Shown in pieces: positions 45,844 through 54,115 of a stretch of DNA of 64,000 bases. The DNA is taken from positions 62,001-126,000 of the forward strand of contig CAVTQA010000012.1 of the NCBI GenBank assembly GCA_963736715.1. Reading direction: 5' to 3'. The position numbers were made by a program, and so were the translations under genes. Origin of the DNA: AP-15 sp963736715. Lineage in GTDB: Bacteria > Pseudomonadota > Alphaproteobacteria > ATCC43930 > CGMCC-115725. Each line of letters starts with the position of its first letter. Within the stretch, counting starts at the first letter, position 1. Below the pieces are notes generated by a model, which ran no database searches, was not told the DNA's origin, and saw only the letters and a list, made by a program, of their open reading frames with translations.

Positions 45844-46334
45844 GGCTGCGCGTCCAAGAGCCGCCGGGCCGTGGCGTGATGCGCATGGCAGATCGCCACG
45901 GCGAGCGCGTCGGCGGCGTCAGGGGCGCCACCGTCGCACCCAGGCAGCAGCCGGCGCACCATCAATTGCACCTGAAACTTCTCGGCGTGACCAGCGCCGA
46001 CCACCGCCTTTTTGATGAAGTTCGCCGAATATTCGGCGACCGGCAGCCCGCATTCGGCCGGGGCGAGCAGGACAACCCCACGGGCCACGCCGAGCCGCAA
46101 AGTCGAAGACGGGTTGCGGTTGACAAAGGTTTCCTCGACCGCCGCCTCGTCCGGGCGAAAGCGCTCGACGACGGCAGTGATCTGCCGGAACAGTGAGACG
46201 AGCCGCGCCGCCAGCGGCTGATCGGTGGCGGCATGGATGACGCCGTCGGCAACGTGGATCAAGCGATTGCCGGCCACATCGATGACCCCCCACCCGGTGT
46301 GCCGCAGCCCGGGATCGAGCCCCAAAACCCGCAT
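45840..46334 (-). CDS. ruvC: Crossover junction endodeoxyribonuclease RuvC
   Basis: 164 residues. Resolves Holliday junctions. The acidic catalytic residues are visible: D7 in LGLDPGLRHTGWG, Glu in AAVEETFVN and the C-terminal Asp pair in PDAADALAVAICHAHH. Normal length. It begins 22 bases after yebC and overlaps ruvA by 4 bases. Confidence 0.95.
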   Translation of the reverse strand: MRVLGLDPGLRHTGWGVIDVAGNRLIHVADGVIHAATDQPLAARLVSLFRQITAVVERFRPDEAAVEETFVNRNPSSTLRLGVARGVVLLAPAECGLPVAEYSANFIKKAVVGAGHAEKFQVQLMVRRLLPGCDGGAPDAADALAVAICHAHHATARRLLDAQP

Positions 46335-46356
46335 CTCGGGTTCCGTGTCGGCGCGA

Positions 46357-47106
46357 TCAGGCGCCGAGCCGCGCCATCACGTCTTCGGCCACTTCAAAAT
46401 TGGCGTAGACGTTCTGGACATCGTCGCTGTCCTCGAGCGTCTCGAGCAGCTTGAACAGGCCTGTCGCCGTCTCCTCGCCGATTTCCGAAGCGGTCCTCGG
46501 ACGCCAGACGAGGCGCGCCGAACCGGCCGGGCCGAATCGGTTCTCAAGCGCATCACGCACGGTGTTCAAATCCTCCGGCGCGCAGGTCACCGAATGCTGC
46601 TCGGCATCGCTCTCGATGTCCCTTGCCCCTGATTCGATCGCGGCTTCGAACATGTCATCGGCGCTGGCCGTGGCCGCCGGATACGTTATCTCGCCGACCC
46701 GGTCGAACAGAAAGCTGACGCTGTTGGTTTCCCCCAAAGCTCCCCCTGATTTGGTAAAGGCGGCGCGCACCTCGCTCGCCGTGCGGTTGCGATTGTCGGT
46801 CAGCGCCTCGACGATGACCGCGACCCCACCTGGTCCATAACCCTCGTATCGCACTTCCTCGTACGCGTCGTCGGCCCCACCGCCCGCTCCCCGTTTGATC
46901 GCGCGCTCGACCGTGTCTTTCGGCATATTGGCTTGGCGGGCAGCAAGAACAGCCGCGCGCAGCCGCGGGTTGGCTGCCGGATCGGGCAGCCCGGTGCGAG
47001 CGGCGGTCGTGAGTTCCCGGATGATCTTGGTGAAGACCTTGGCGCGCTTTTTGTCCTGCGCGCCCTTCCGGTACATGATGTTCTTGAACTGCGAATGGCC
47101 AGCCAT
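46357..47106 (-). CDS. yebC: YebC/PmpR family regulator
   Basis: 249 residues. Opens MAGHSQFKNIMYRKGAQDKKR, family-typical, with RAAVLAARQANMPKDTVERAIKRG, a GYGPGGVAVIVEALTDNRNRT segment and a C-terminal DVQNVYANFEVAEDV. Members act as DNA-binding regulators or as translation factors for poly-proline stalling. First gene of the ruvCAB-tol series. Confidence 0.93.
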   Translation of the reverse strand: MAGHSQFKNIMYRKGAQDKKRAKVFTKIIRELTTAARTGLPDPAANPRLRAAVLAARQANMPKDTVERAIKRGAGGGADDAYEEVRYEGYGPGGVAVIVEALTDNRNRTASEVRAAFTKSGGALGETNSVSFLFDRVGEITYPAATASADDMFEAAIESGARDIESDAEQHSVTCAPEDLNTVRDALENRFGPAGSARLVWRPRTASEIGEETATGLFKLLETLEDSDDVQNVYANFEVAEDVMARLGA

Positions 47107-47250
47107 CGATCTCCGCGCCGGTCTCCGTCGGCATCAGGCCGGAAATGCTCGGCCCGGCGTGGCTAACAATCCAATATGGCAGCATTGCGGCGCCTCGGAT
47201 CGCCGCAAAATGTAGCTTACGTTTGCGCCGAAGCGGTGGCGGAGGAAGAC

Positions 47251-47448
47251 ATGCAGCGGGGTCGAGGGGGCATGGGGAGCCACAAGCACGGGGTCTGCGG
47301 CCATGCCACGCAGAGCCCGCGGCTTCGGCTGAGCAAGAAGCTCGCTGCCGAACGAGGCGATTATGACACCACGCCACCCCGGCGGCGAACGCGCCTCGAA
47401 TTCGAGACGGTGCAAGAGGCGCTAAAGGGCGAGCGCAAGCCACGCTAG
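47251..47448 (+). CDS. Small hypothetical basic protein
   Basis: About 65 residues (MQRGRGGMGSHKHGVCGHATQSP ...). The ATG at 47251 has GGAGG six bases upstream, and third codon positions are mostly G/C like neighbouring genes, which supports coding. Rich in Arg, Lys and His with two Cys; no signal peptide, no family recognised. It diverges from yebC. Confidence 0.45.
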   Translation: MQRGRGGMGSHKHGVCGHATQSPRLRLSKKLAAERGDYDTTPPRRRTRLEFETVQEALKGERKPR

Positions 47449-47563
47449 CCGCTGACCCGCCAAAGAAAACTCCTCGGATTGATGCAGCGGTCGGCGGTCG
47501 GCCGTGTTGACCAAGGAGGCGGGACGGCCTCCCGGTCGACCCGATATGAAAAGGAGCATCGCT

Positions 47564-47884
47564 ATGTATCTGGCCCGGTTTTGCTATGACGTGCTGCCGG
47601 TCAACCGCCAGCGCGCAATCGACTTCATCCGCCGCGAGGTCGAGGCGGCCCGCGCCAACCGCCTGAATGCCCGGCTGCTCGTGCCGCTGACGCGCGGTCA
47701 CGGGGAGGGAGCCGCCCTGCAATTCGAGGTCGAGCTGACGAATCTCGATCAGCTCGACCAGTTCCGCAGCCGCGGCGTCGGCTCGTCACAAGAGACCGGC
47801 GACTGGATGCACGCCTTCAGTGAAATCCTAACCTCGCCTCCCTGCGTCGAGATACTGCGCATCGAGGACACAAAGGCCGCCTGA
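47564..47884 (+). CDS. Hypothetical protein
   Basis: About 106 residues, MYLARFCYDVLPVNRQRAIDF to EILRIEDTKAA. AAGGAG seven bases before the ATG at 47564 sets the start; earlier in-frame starts (47504, 47546) exist. The pattern of beta strand, helix (AIDFIRREVEAARANRL), strands and final strand fits a small ferredoxin-like or dimeric alpha/beta-barrel fold, but no family is recognised. Stands alone before a cluster of palindromic repeats. Confidence 0.6.
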   Translation: MYLARFCYDVLPVNRQRAIDFIRREVEAARANRLNARLLVPLTRGHGEGAALQFEVELTNLDQLDQFRSRGVGSSQETGDWMHAFSEILTSPPCVEILRIEDTKAA

Positions 47885-47917
47885 CCGGTAGGGGCCTGGG
47901 GCGGGCGCTACTTCCCG

Positions 47918-48163
47918 TCATTCCCGCGAAAGCGGGAATCCAGGGCTGGAGACGCCACTGCGGTTGCCCCTGGACCCCTGCTTCCGCGCTAGGGCATGCA
48001 CACATCTCCACAATAGAAGGACTTTCAATAAGTTATCCGTCGTCCCCGCGAAAGCGGGGACCCAGGGGCCCCGTGGTGAATAGCCCGACAACGGTCCTGG
48101 GTGCCCGCTTTCGCGGGCATGACGGCGGAAAGGCGGAAGATGTGTGCATGCCCTAGCGCTTCC
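47918..48163. repeat. Cluster of nested palindromic (REP/REPIN-like) repeats
   Basis: Within a gene-free stretch of about 310 bases there are three copies of a gtcattcccgcgaaagcggg type palindrome: 47918-47944, 48041-48064 and, inverted, 48098-48123. A separate perfect 22-base inverted repeat (gcgctagggcatgcacacatct) at 47986-48007 and 48138-48159 encloses the last two. The layout is a REPIN or small MITE-like element. Such repeats are non-coding and moved by dedicated transposases in known cases; none is visible nearby. Confidence 0.85.
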
Positions 48164-48197
48164 GCGGGGGCGACGATAATTCATCTGGGTCAGGCTC

Positions 48198-49244
48198 TCA
48201 CCAGCTGGTATCGAAGCCTTCGAAGTGGTGCGGAATGCGGCGGATGTCGGTCAGCAACTCGCGCTGCAACCCCGCGGGGGTGCTGGCCGGGAAATTCAGC
48301 TCGATGGCATCGGCGAGCCCGCCGTACCGCGCTTCGATCGCCGCGGCGATCTCGTCGAAGGTCCCGCAGGCGGCGAAGATGCGTACGACGTCGTCGGTGA
48401 TTTCCGCCGGCATCTCGCTCCACCGGCCCGCGACCGACATCGCGTGCAGTTTCGCCCCGACCTCCTCGAGACCGTGCAAGCCGAGGATCGGCGCATAGGT
48501 GCGGGTCGAGGAATAAATAGCGATGCGTCGGCGCGCCCATTCCACGCCTTCGGCGACAGTTTGCGCATCGCCCCCGGTCACCACGAACCCGCCGCCAAAG
48601 ATATCGAAATTGCCTCGGCTTCTCCCGCTGCGCTCCATGCCCTCTAAAAGGCGTGGCAGTGCCACTTCTTCGAGATAGCGGCGCGAGCACAGCGGATGGA
48701 GCCGCACCCCGTCGCACACTTCGCCGGCGACCCGCAGCATCGCCTCGCCGACCGCGGCAATCGTGACCGGCACCATCGCCAATCCTGTCGGTTCCGGCGA
48801 GAAATCCGGCGTCATCAGGGTCAGCTGGTAATGCTCGCCCCGGTAATCGAGCTTGCCGCCGGTCTCCCAACAGCGCCACACCGCACGCAGCGCCCGGACG
48901 TAGTCGCGCAACCGCGGCGCGGGCACGCTCCACGGGATGCCGAAGCGGCGTTCGTTGTGGCCTTTGACCTGGCTGCCGAGCCCCAGCACGAATCGGCCGT
49001 TCGAATTGGCGTGCAGGTCCCAGGCTTGGCTCGCCATCACCGTCGGGCTGCGCGGGAAGGCGACGGCGATCGAGGGGGTGAGCTCGACGCGCTCGGTCGC
49101 GAGCGCGGCAACGGCGAGCGGCGTAAAGACATCATGTCCAAGTTCGACGGTCATCAGCGCGTCGAACCCCGCGGCTTCCGCCGCCGCGCCGAATGTCGCC
49201 GCGTCGCGCCAATGCCTCATCGGCAGCATCGTGAAGACACGCAT
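48198..49244 (-). CDS. LLM-class flavin-dependent oxidoreductase
   Basis: 348 residues of the bacterial luciferase-like TIM-barrel. Visible: LPMRHWRDAATFGAAAEAAGFDAL, TPSIAVAFPRSPTVMASQAWDL, GRFVLGLGSQVKGHNERRFG and PVTIAAVGEAMLRVAGEVCDG. Cofactor may be FMN or F420; the LGLGSQVKGHNERRF segment is typical of a subgroup often annotated as F420-dependent, but the substrate is unknown. Diverges from the MetX-like gene with 76 bases between them. Confidence 0.85.
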   Translation of the reverse strand: MRVFTMLPMRHWRDAATFGAAAEAAGFDALMTVELGHDVFTPLAVAALATERVELTPSIAVAFPRSPTVMASQAWDLHANSNGRFVLGLGSQVKGHNERRFGIPWSVPAPRLRDYVRALRAVWRCWETGGKLDYRGEHYQLTLMTPDFSPEPTGLAMVPVTIAAVGEAMLRVAGEVCDGVRLHPLCSRRYLEEVALPRLLEGMERSGRSRGNFDIFGGGFVVTGGDAQTVAEGVEWARRRIAIYSSTRTYAPILGLHGLEEVGAKLHAMSVAGRWSEMPAEITDDVVRIFAACGTFDEIAAAIEARYGGLADAIELNFPASTPAGLQRELLTDIRRIPHHFEGFDTSW

Positions 49245-49320
49245 TCCGGTTCACTCCCCTCTTCGCCGCGGAAGCCGTATCATCACCGCTCAGGGCTCGC
49301 GGGCGAAACAGGAAGTGTGG

Positions 49321-50340
49321 ATGACTTTACCCGATCACCAAATCTTCGAGCTCGGCGACGTAGCGCTGCAATCCGGGCTGACGTTGCGGAGTGCGCAGCT
49401 CGCCTACAAGACATACGGCCGGCTCGATGCCGCGCGCGGCAATGTGATCGTCTACCCGACTTCCTACGGCGCCCAACACTACGACACCGAGTGGCTGATC
49501 CGTCCGGGCCGTGCGCTCGACCCAGAGCGGTATTTCATTATCATCCCGAACATGTTTGGCAACGGACTGTCGTCCTCGCCGAGCAATGCCGGCCCGCCGC
49601 ACGACCGCGGCCGCTTTCCCGGCGTCACGGTGACTGACAATGTGCGTATGCAGCGCCGCCTCGTGACCGAGCGCCTCGGTATCGAGCACATCGCGCTCAT
49701 CTATGGCTGGTCGATGGGCGGCCAACAAGCCTATCACTGGGCGGCGCTCTATCCCGAAATGGTGCAGCGGATCGCCGTCGTCTGCGGCAGCGCGCGAACC
49801 GCGCCCCACAATTTGGTTTTCCTCGAAGGCATCAAATACGCGTTGACGGCCGACCCGGCATGGCGCGACGGCTATTTCAGCGAGCCGCCGGTGCGCGGAT
49901 TGCGGGCGATGGGCCGGATCTACGCCGGCTGGGCGTTGAGCCAAGCCTTCTACCGCGACGAGCTCTGGCGCACGATCGGCTTTTCCTCGCTCGAGGATTT
50001 TCTGATCGCCGGCTGGGAGGCCAATTATCTGCGTCGCGACGCGAATAACCTATTGGCGATGATCTGGACCTGGCAGCACGCCGACATCAGCGCCAACGAG
50101 CTGTACGCCGGCGATCTTGCCAAGGCGCTCGGTGCGATCTCGGCCGATGCGCTGATCATGCCGAGCACGACCGACCTTTATTTCACGGTCGCCGACAACG
50201 AACGGGAGGTTGCGCATATGCGCCGCGCCGAGCTGCGCCCGATCCCGTCGATCTGGGGTCACCGCGCCGGCAACCCGACGCAGAACCCCGAGGACGACGA
50301 TTTCATCGACCGCGCAGTCAAGGAGCTGTTGGGGCGGTAA
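49321..50340 (+). CDS. Homoserine O-acetyltransferase-like alpha/beta hydrolase (MetX family)
   Basis: About 339 residues. Nucleophile elbow YGWSMGGQQAYHWA places Ser131; Asp is in STTDLYFTVADNE and the His in IWGHRAGNP. N-terminal segment LRSAQLAYKTYGRLDAARGN and PNMFGNGLSSSPSN are MetX family features. In this subgroup the catalytic His region (GHRAG) differs from canonical MetX (GHDxFL), so it may be a related hydrolase or acyltransferase rather than the methionine enzyme. Followed 35 bases later by a small gene. Confidence 0.8.
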   Translation: MTLPDHQIFELGDVALQSGLTLRSAQLAYKTYGRLDAARGNVIVYPTSYGAQHYDTEWLIRPGRALDPERYFIIIPNMFGNGLSSSPSNAGPPHDRGRFPGVTVTDNVRMQRRLVTERLGIEHIALIYGWSMGGQQAYHWAALYPEMVQRIAVVCGSARTAPHNLVFLEGIKYALTADPAWRDGYFSEPPVRGLRAMGRIYAGWALSQAFYRDELWRTIGFSSLEDFLIAGWEANYLRRDANNLLAMIWTWQHADISANELYAGDLAKALGAISADALIMPSTTDLYFTVADNEREVAHMRRAELRPIPSIWGHRAGNPTQNPEDDDFIDRAVKELLGR

Positions 50341-50375
50341 CGTTCGGTTGATCTAACTTCAGGAGGAGAGGTCCG

Positions 50376-50702
50376 ATGGGTGTGGCTTATCTCGTGGTCC
50401 GCGCCGAAGTGCCCGATCCGGCTGACCGGGCAGCGTTCGATCATTGGTACGCGACCGATCACCTACCTTGGGCGATCCGGGTTTTCGGGGCACGTAGAGG
50501 ATGGCGGTGCTGGAGCCGCACCAATGCGGCCGTCCATTATGCCTATTATGAATTCGCCGATGTCGCCGAGGCGACAACGGCGACCGCTTCCGAGAAGATC
50601 GCGCCATTGGTCGCCGATTTCGATCGGGCCTGGGGGAAGCGGGCGCCGCGGGGGCGTGAGATTTTGGAAATCGTCCAACAGGTGGAACCCGCGACACCTT
50701 AG
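50376..50702 (+). CDS. Hypothetical small alpha/beta-barrel-type protein
   Basis: 108 residues, MGVAYLVVRAEVPDPADRAAF with DHWYATDHLPWAIRVFGARRGW. The D-x-W-Y-x-x-D-H-x-P pattern is common in small dimeric alpha/beta-barrel proteins of the EthD/ABM kind. Strong ribosome site (AGGAGGAGAGG) before the ATG at 50376. Likely cotranscribed with the MetX-like gene. Function unknown. Confidence 0.65.
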   Translation: MGVAYLVVRAEVPDPADRAAFDHWYATDHLPWAIRVFGARRGWRCWSRTNAAVHYAYYEFADVAEATTATASEKIAPLVADFDRAWGKRAPRGREILEIVQQVEPATP

Positions 50703-50730
50703 AACAGAAGCCGACGAGATTGGATTGGTT

Positions 50731-50820
50731 TCATTGCGAGGAGCGCGTCACGCGGCGACGCAATCTCGACCAAGCAAGCGTGCGGCGGCCTGAGATCGCT
50801 TCGCCCCGTTCGCGATGACA
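50731..50820. repeat. Intergenic palindromic repeat (TCATTGCGAGGAGC family)
   Basis: Arms tcattgcgaggagcg and ttcgcgatgaca, with inner gacgcaatct/agatcgcttc pairing, form an imperfect inverted repeat of about 90 bases between two convergent genes. Similar tcattgcgaggagc elements are dispersed in many proteobacteria. May double as a terminator region between the gene at 50376 and purM. Confidence 0.75.
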
Positions 50821-50906
50821 GCCGGACGGGTGGCGATGCGATCTAAGCGAAGTCTGAAGCCTGACCCCGGCAGTCATGGATCCCGGCGTTTCGGGAAAGC
50901 GAATTG

Positions 50907-51977
50907 TTACTGCTCACGAAATTCCTTGCTGTGTCCGACGAGCTTTTGGCCGGGCAGATAGACCCCTTTGCTGTCGTCCTCGATCACTCGGCCGATGACC
51001 TGTGCGCGCCGGCCATGGCGCTGGAGAATGGAGAGTGTTGCGGCGCGATCCCTTTCGGCGACGAGAACGCAAAACCCAACGCCCATATTGTACACCTCGA
51101 ACATTTCGGCATTGCCGACCGCCCCGTATTGCTGAATGAGCCGAAAGACCGGCGGCGGTGGCGGCAAGTTGTCAATCTCAAATCCGACTATCGCGTTGAC
51201 ACGGGGGAGGTTCAGCAAACCATCTCCAGTAATGTTGATCAGCGCCTTTACGGTCGGCATCTGTTCGATGATGTCGAGAATTTCCGGGACGTAAATTAAA
51301 GTCGGGCGAAGCAGCTCTTCCCCAAGAGAAATCCCGAGTTCGGGGAAGACATGGTCGACCGGCAATTTGGCGCGCTCGAAGAATGCGCGGCGCGCCAAAG
51401 TCAAGCCGTTACTATGGATACCGCTGCTTTCGAGGCCGATAACAATGTCGCCGGGCACAAGGTCACGGCCGGTGATGATCCGGTCGAGCGGCACGATCCC
51501 GACCGCCATCCCGATCAGGTCGAACCCGCGGATCACGTCCTTGAGCTGGGAGATCTCGCCACCGGAGATCGAAATCCCGGCCTGCTTTGCTCCGGCCGCG
51601 AGGCCGATCGCGATCGCACCCAGTATTTCGGCGTCGGCATTTTCGACGGCGATGTAATCGACCATCGAAATCGGTCGCGCGCCGACGCAGATCACGTCAT
51701 TGACGTTCATCGCCACGCAATCGATGCCGATCGTGTCGTATCGGCCCGTCATTTGCGCGATAATGGTTTTCGACCCGACCCCATCGGTGCAAATCGCGAG
51801 ACCGATGCCGCCGATGTCGATCACATTAGCGAAGTAACCGATATCCAGCTTGACGGCCCCCAAACCACCCGCCGCCGGCCAAGTCTGCTTGATGCTGGCA
51901 ATGATTTTCTGGAGCCCGGATTGTGCCGCGGCAGTGTCGACCCCGGCCGTCTTGTAGAGGTGGTCTTGGGGTTGCAT
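50907..51977 (-). CDS. purM: Phosphoribosylformylglycinamidine cyclo-ligase
   Basis: 356 residues. AIR synthase of purine synthesis. Motifs: YKTAGVDTAAAQSGL, TDGVGSKTIIAQMTGRYDTIGID, CVAMNVNDVICVGARPISMVDYI, GISISGGEISQLKDV, SSGIHSNGLTLARR and NITGDGLLNLPRV. Unlike the usual arrangement purN does not follow; purM stands alone, convergent with the preceding gene. The protein deviates somewhat from model PurM sequences in its N-terminal part but all core motifs are present. Confidence 0.93.
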   Translation of the reverse strand: MQPQDHLYKTAGVDTAAAQSGLQKIIASIKQTWPAAGGLGAVKLDIGYFANVIDIGGIGLAICTDGVGSKTIIAQMTGRYDTIGIDCVAMNVNDVICVGARPISMVDYIAVENADAEILGAIAIGLAAGAKQAGISISGGEISQLKDVIRGFDLIGMAVGIVPLDRIITGRDLVPGDIVIGLESSGIHSNGLTLARRAFFERAKLPVDHVFPELGISLGEELLRPTLIYVPEILDIIEQMPTVKALINITGDGLLNLPRVNAIVGFEIDNLPPPPPVFRLIQQYGAVGNAEMFEVYNMGVGFCVLVAERDRAATLSILQRHGRRAQVIGRVIEDDSKGVYLPGQKLVGHSKEFREQ

Positions 51978-52070
51978 GGCTCTGCTCCGCCGGCATTCCT
52001 AGTATGCGCAATTAGACGCGCGGCGGACCGCCGCGTAAACTACGAGCAACAAGCGACGGAGAATCATCCC

Positions 52071-52913
52071 ATGGCCACACTGGAATTGTGCCCGCTCGGC
52101 AAAGCGCTCGGCACCGAAGCGGTCGGCATCGACCTGTCGAAACTCGATGATCCGACGTTCGCCTGGATCCGGCAGGCGTTTGCGGAAAATCCGGTGCTGG
52201 TCTTCCGCAACCAGCATCTCGGCGCCGGCGATATTGCCGCTTTCGGGCGCCGGTTCGGCACACCGCGCATTCACTCCCTCGTCGGCTACCGCCACGAGGA
52301 GCATCCCGAAGTGTCGTGGCTGCGCAATGTCGATGCGGATGGCAACATCGACTGGTATGGGGTGAAGCGCGCGACCGACTGGCACACCGACTCGACTTAT
52401 GAGGAGGTGCCGCCGCTGCTCGCCATGCTGCACGCGTTGGAAATCCCGCCCACCAAGGGCGGAACGATGTTCGCCGATATGTGCGCCGCCTACGATGCGC
52501 TGCCGCAGGCGATGAAGGATCGCCTAGCCGGTCTGGTCGGACTGCACGGCCGCACCGACGGACCCGCCGGCGCCCGCCTCTACGATCCGGAAGAGGAGAT
52601 GCGGCGGACCGACAAGAAGTATGTCGAGCAGCCGCGCCCGGCGGTGATCAGCCATCCGGTGACCGGCCGCCCGATCCTGTTCGTCAATCCGATGCACACG
52701 CACGGCTTCGAGGGCATGGACCGCGACGAAGCTTGGCAGCTGATCGAGGAACTCGCCGCGCACGCCACGCAGGAACGCTTCACCTATTACCATTCCTGGC
52801 GGGTCGGCGATCTGTTGATATGGGACGAGCGGGCGACCATGCACCGAGGCGCCGGCGACTACCACCCCGAGGAGCGCCGCGTCATGCTGCGCACGATCGT
52901 CTACCCGAACTGA
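52071..52913 (+). CDS. TauD/TfdA-family 2-oxoglutarate dioxygenase
   Basis: 280 residues from the ATG at 52071 (GGAG nine bases before). Fe(II) ligands: H105 and D107 in DWHTDSTYEE and distal H258 in TMHRGAGDY; the 2-oxoglutarate Arg is R274 in VMLRTIVYP. N-terminal LCPLGKALGTEAVGIDLSK is the family's opening. The substrate could be taurine, a 2,4-D-like aryloxy acid or another acid; nothing here decides. Stands alone, divergent from purM and convergent with an aldo/keto reductase across a hairpin. Confidence 0.9.
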   Translation: MATLELCPLGKALGTEAVGIDLSKLDDPTFAWIRQAFAENPVLVFRNQHLGAGDIAAFGRRFGTPRIHSLVGYRHEEHPEVSWLRNVDADGNIDWYGVKRATDWHTDSTYEEVPPLLAMLHALEIPPTKGGTMFADMCAAYDALPQAMKDRLAGLVGLHGRTDGPAGARLYDPEEEMRRTDKKYVEQPRPAVISHPVTGRPILFVNPMHTHGFEGMDRDEAWQLIEELAAHATQERFTYYHSWRVGDLLIWDERATMHRGAGDYHPEERRVMLRTIVYPN

Positions 52914-52928
52914 AGCGCCCTCCGGGAA

Positions 52929-52977
52929 GCCCCCTCCCTAACCCTCCCCCGCTCGCGGGGGAGGGAAGGGTGGGGGC
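52929..52977. terminator. GC-rich hairpin between convergent genes
   Basis: ctcccccgctcgcgggggag with extended arms (gccccctccctaacc / gggaagggtgggggc) forms a strong stem between the dioxygenase stop (52913) and the aldo/keto reductase stop (52999). There is no clear T-run, so it could be a bidirectional terminator or simply a dispersed CCCTCCCTAACCCTCCC-type palindrome, which is frequent in alphaproteobacteria. Confidence 0.55.
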
Positions 52978-52998
52978 AAGCGTGGGCGAGCGAGGAAT

Positions 52999-53967
52999 CT
53001 AGCGGCGGGGTCGGGCGAGATGCGGTGCGTCCAGCGCTACCCCGACCAGGTGGCCGAATAGAGTGGTGAGCTGACGACGGTCGGCCTCGGGCAAGGGCGG
53101 CTTGAGGATCGAGGCGATGTTGGCGCGCAAATGCTCCGGGTCGCCGGTGCCGAACAGCACGACATCGACGCCGGGCTCGTGGCGCACGAAACGATAAGCG
53201 GCATCCGGCACCGTGCTGGCGCCGCCTTCGTGGATCAGAAACCCCAACGGATCCGGGGTTTCGGCGAGCCATTGCGGGACCTCCCCGGCTGCCGCCAGGT
53301 CGTGCATCGTGGTCCGCAGGCGTTCGGGTTGCGAAAAGATGTTGCGCACCGCGAACATCAGCAACGTGCCGACCCGGTTGGCGCGGGTCAGCGGAAAGAC
53401 GCGGTCGCGGGCGTTCTGATGCATCATGTGAAACCCGAGCATCACCACGTCCCAAACCCCGTCCTGCGCCGCCCGGTGCAGAACCTCGTGCTCGGGATCG
53501 TGCGGCGCGGTCTCTGTGATGCCGAGATGGCGGAACTTGCCTTTCGCCTTCTCCCTCAATAGCACCGGCGCCAAGTCGTTCAGCGCATGGTCATAAGCGC
53601 GCGGCGGCACCCCGTGCAGCTGATAAACATCGATGTAGTCGGTATCGAGCTGCCGTAGCGACTTGTCGAGGCTGGCGACGATGCCTTCCGGCGTCGAGTG
53701 GGGGTTGCTGAAACTGAACGGCGCCTTGGTGCAGATCACGACGTCCTCGCGCCGCACCGATTTGATCGCCTTGCCGAGCACCTCCTCGGTGCCGTAAGCC
53801 GCCGCGGTATCGAACAGATTGACCCCGAGCTCGATCGCCTGCCGAATGATGGCAATCGCGTCGGCCTCGCTCTTGCCCTGCGCCAGGCCCAGCTGGCTGA
53901 AGCCGCCGCAACCGAGTCCGGCGACGCCGACGCGCAATCCGGTGTTGCCGAGCGTTGCGTATTCCAT
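52999..53967 (-). CDS. Aldo/keto reductase
   Basis: About 322 residues. The catalytic tetrad is present: D53 and Y58 (NLFDTAAAYG), K81 (VVICTKAPF), H118 (DVYQLHG). N-terminus MEYATLGNTGLRVGVAGLGCGG is typical; the ATG at 53967 is chosen over a 36-residue extension that has no similarity. NADPH-dependent carbonyl reduction of unknown substrate. Divergent from the first alpha-hydroxy-acid oxidase with about 150 bases between. Confidence 0.88.
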   Translation of the reverse strand: MEYATLGNTGLRVGVAGLGCGGFSQLGLAQGKSEADAIAIIRQAIELGVNLFDTAAAYGTEEVLGKAIKSVRREDVVICTKAPFSFSNPHSTPEGIVASLDKSLRQLDTDYIDVYQLHGVPPRAYDHALNDLAPVLLREKAKGKFRHLGITETAPHDPEHEVLHRAAQDGVWDVVMLGFHMMHQNARDRVFPLTRANRVGTLLMFAVRNIFSQPERLRTTMHDLAAAGEVPQWLAETPDPLGFLIHEGGASTVPDAAYRFVRHEPGVDVVLFGTGDPEHLRANIASILKPPLPEADRRQLTTLFGHLVGVALDAPHLARPRR

Positions 53968-54115
53968 CGTCACCTGCCTCTGTTTCCGCCGTCTCGAGGT
54001 GTACGTCGCGCACAGCGCAGCCCCGCTCCAAGAGGGATTGTCGGGTGGTGCGAAAATACGCGATTGTTGCATCATCGCAACTTAAGCTGCGGGGCCCACG
54101 GGAGTTCGCTCGAAG

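Noticed and set aside
47918..48163. CRISPR array
   Set aside because: Repeats are palindromes in mixed orientation with irregular spacing and no cas genes.
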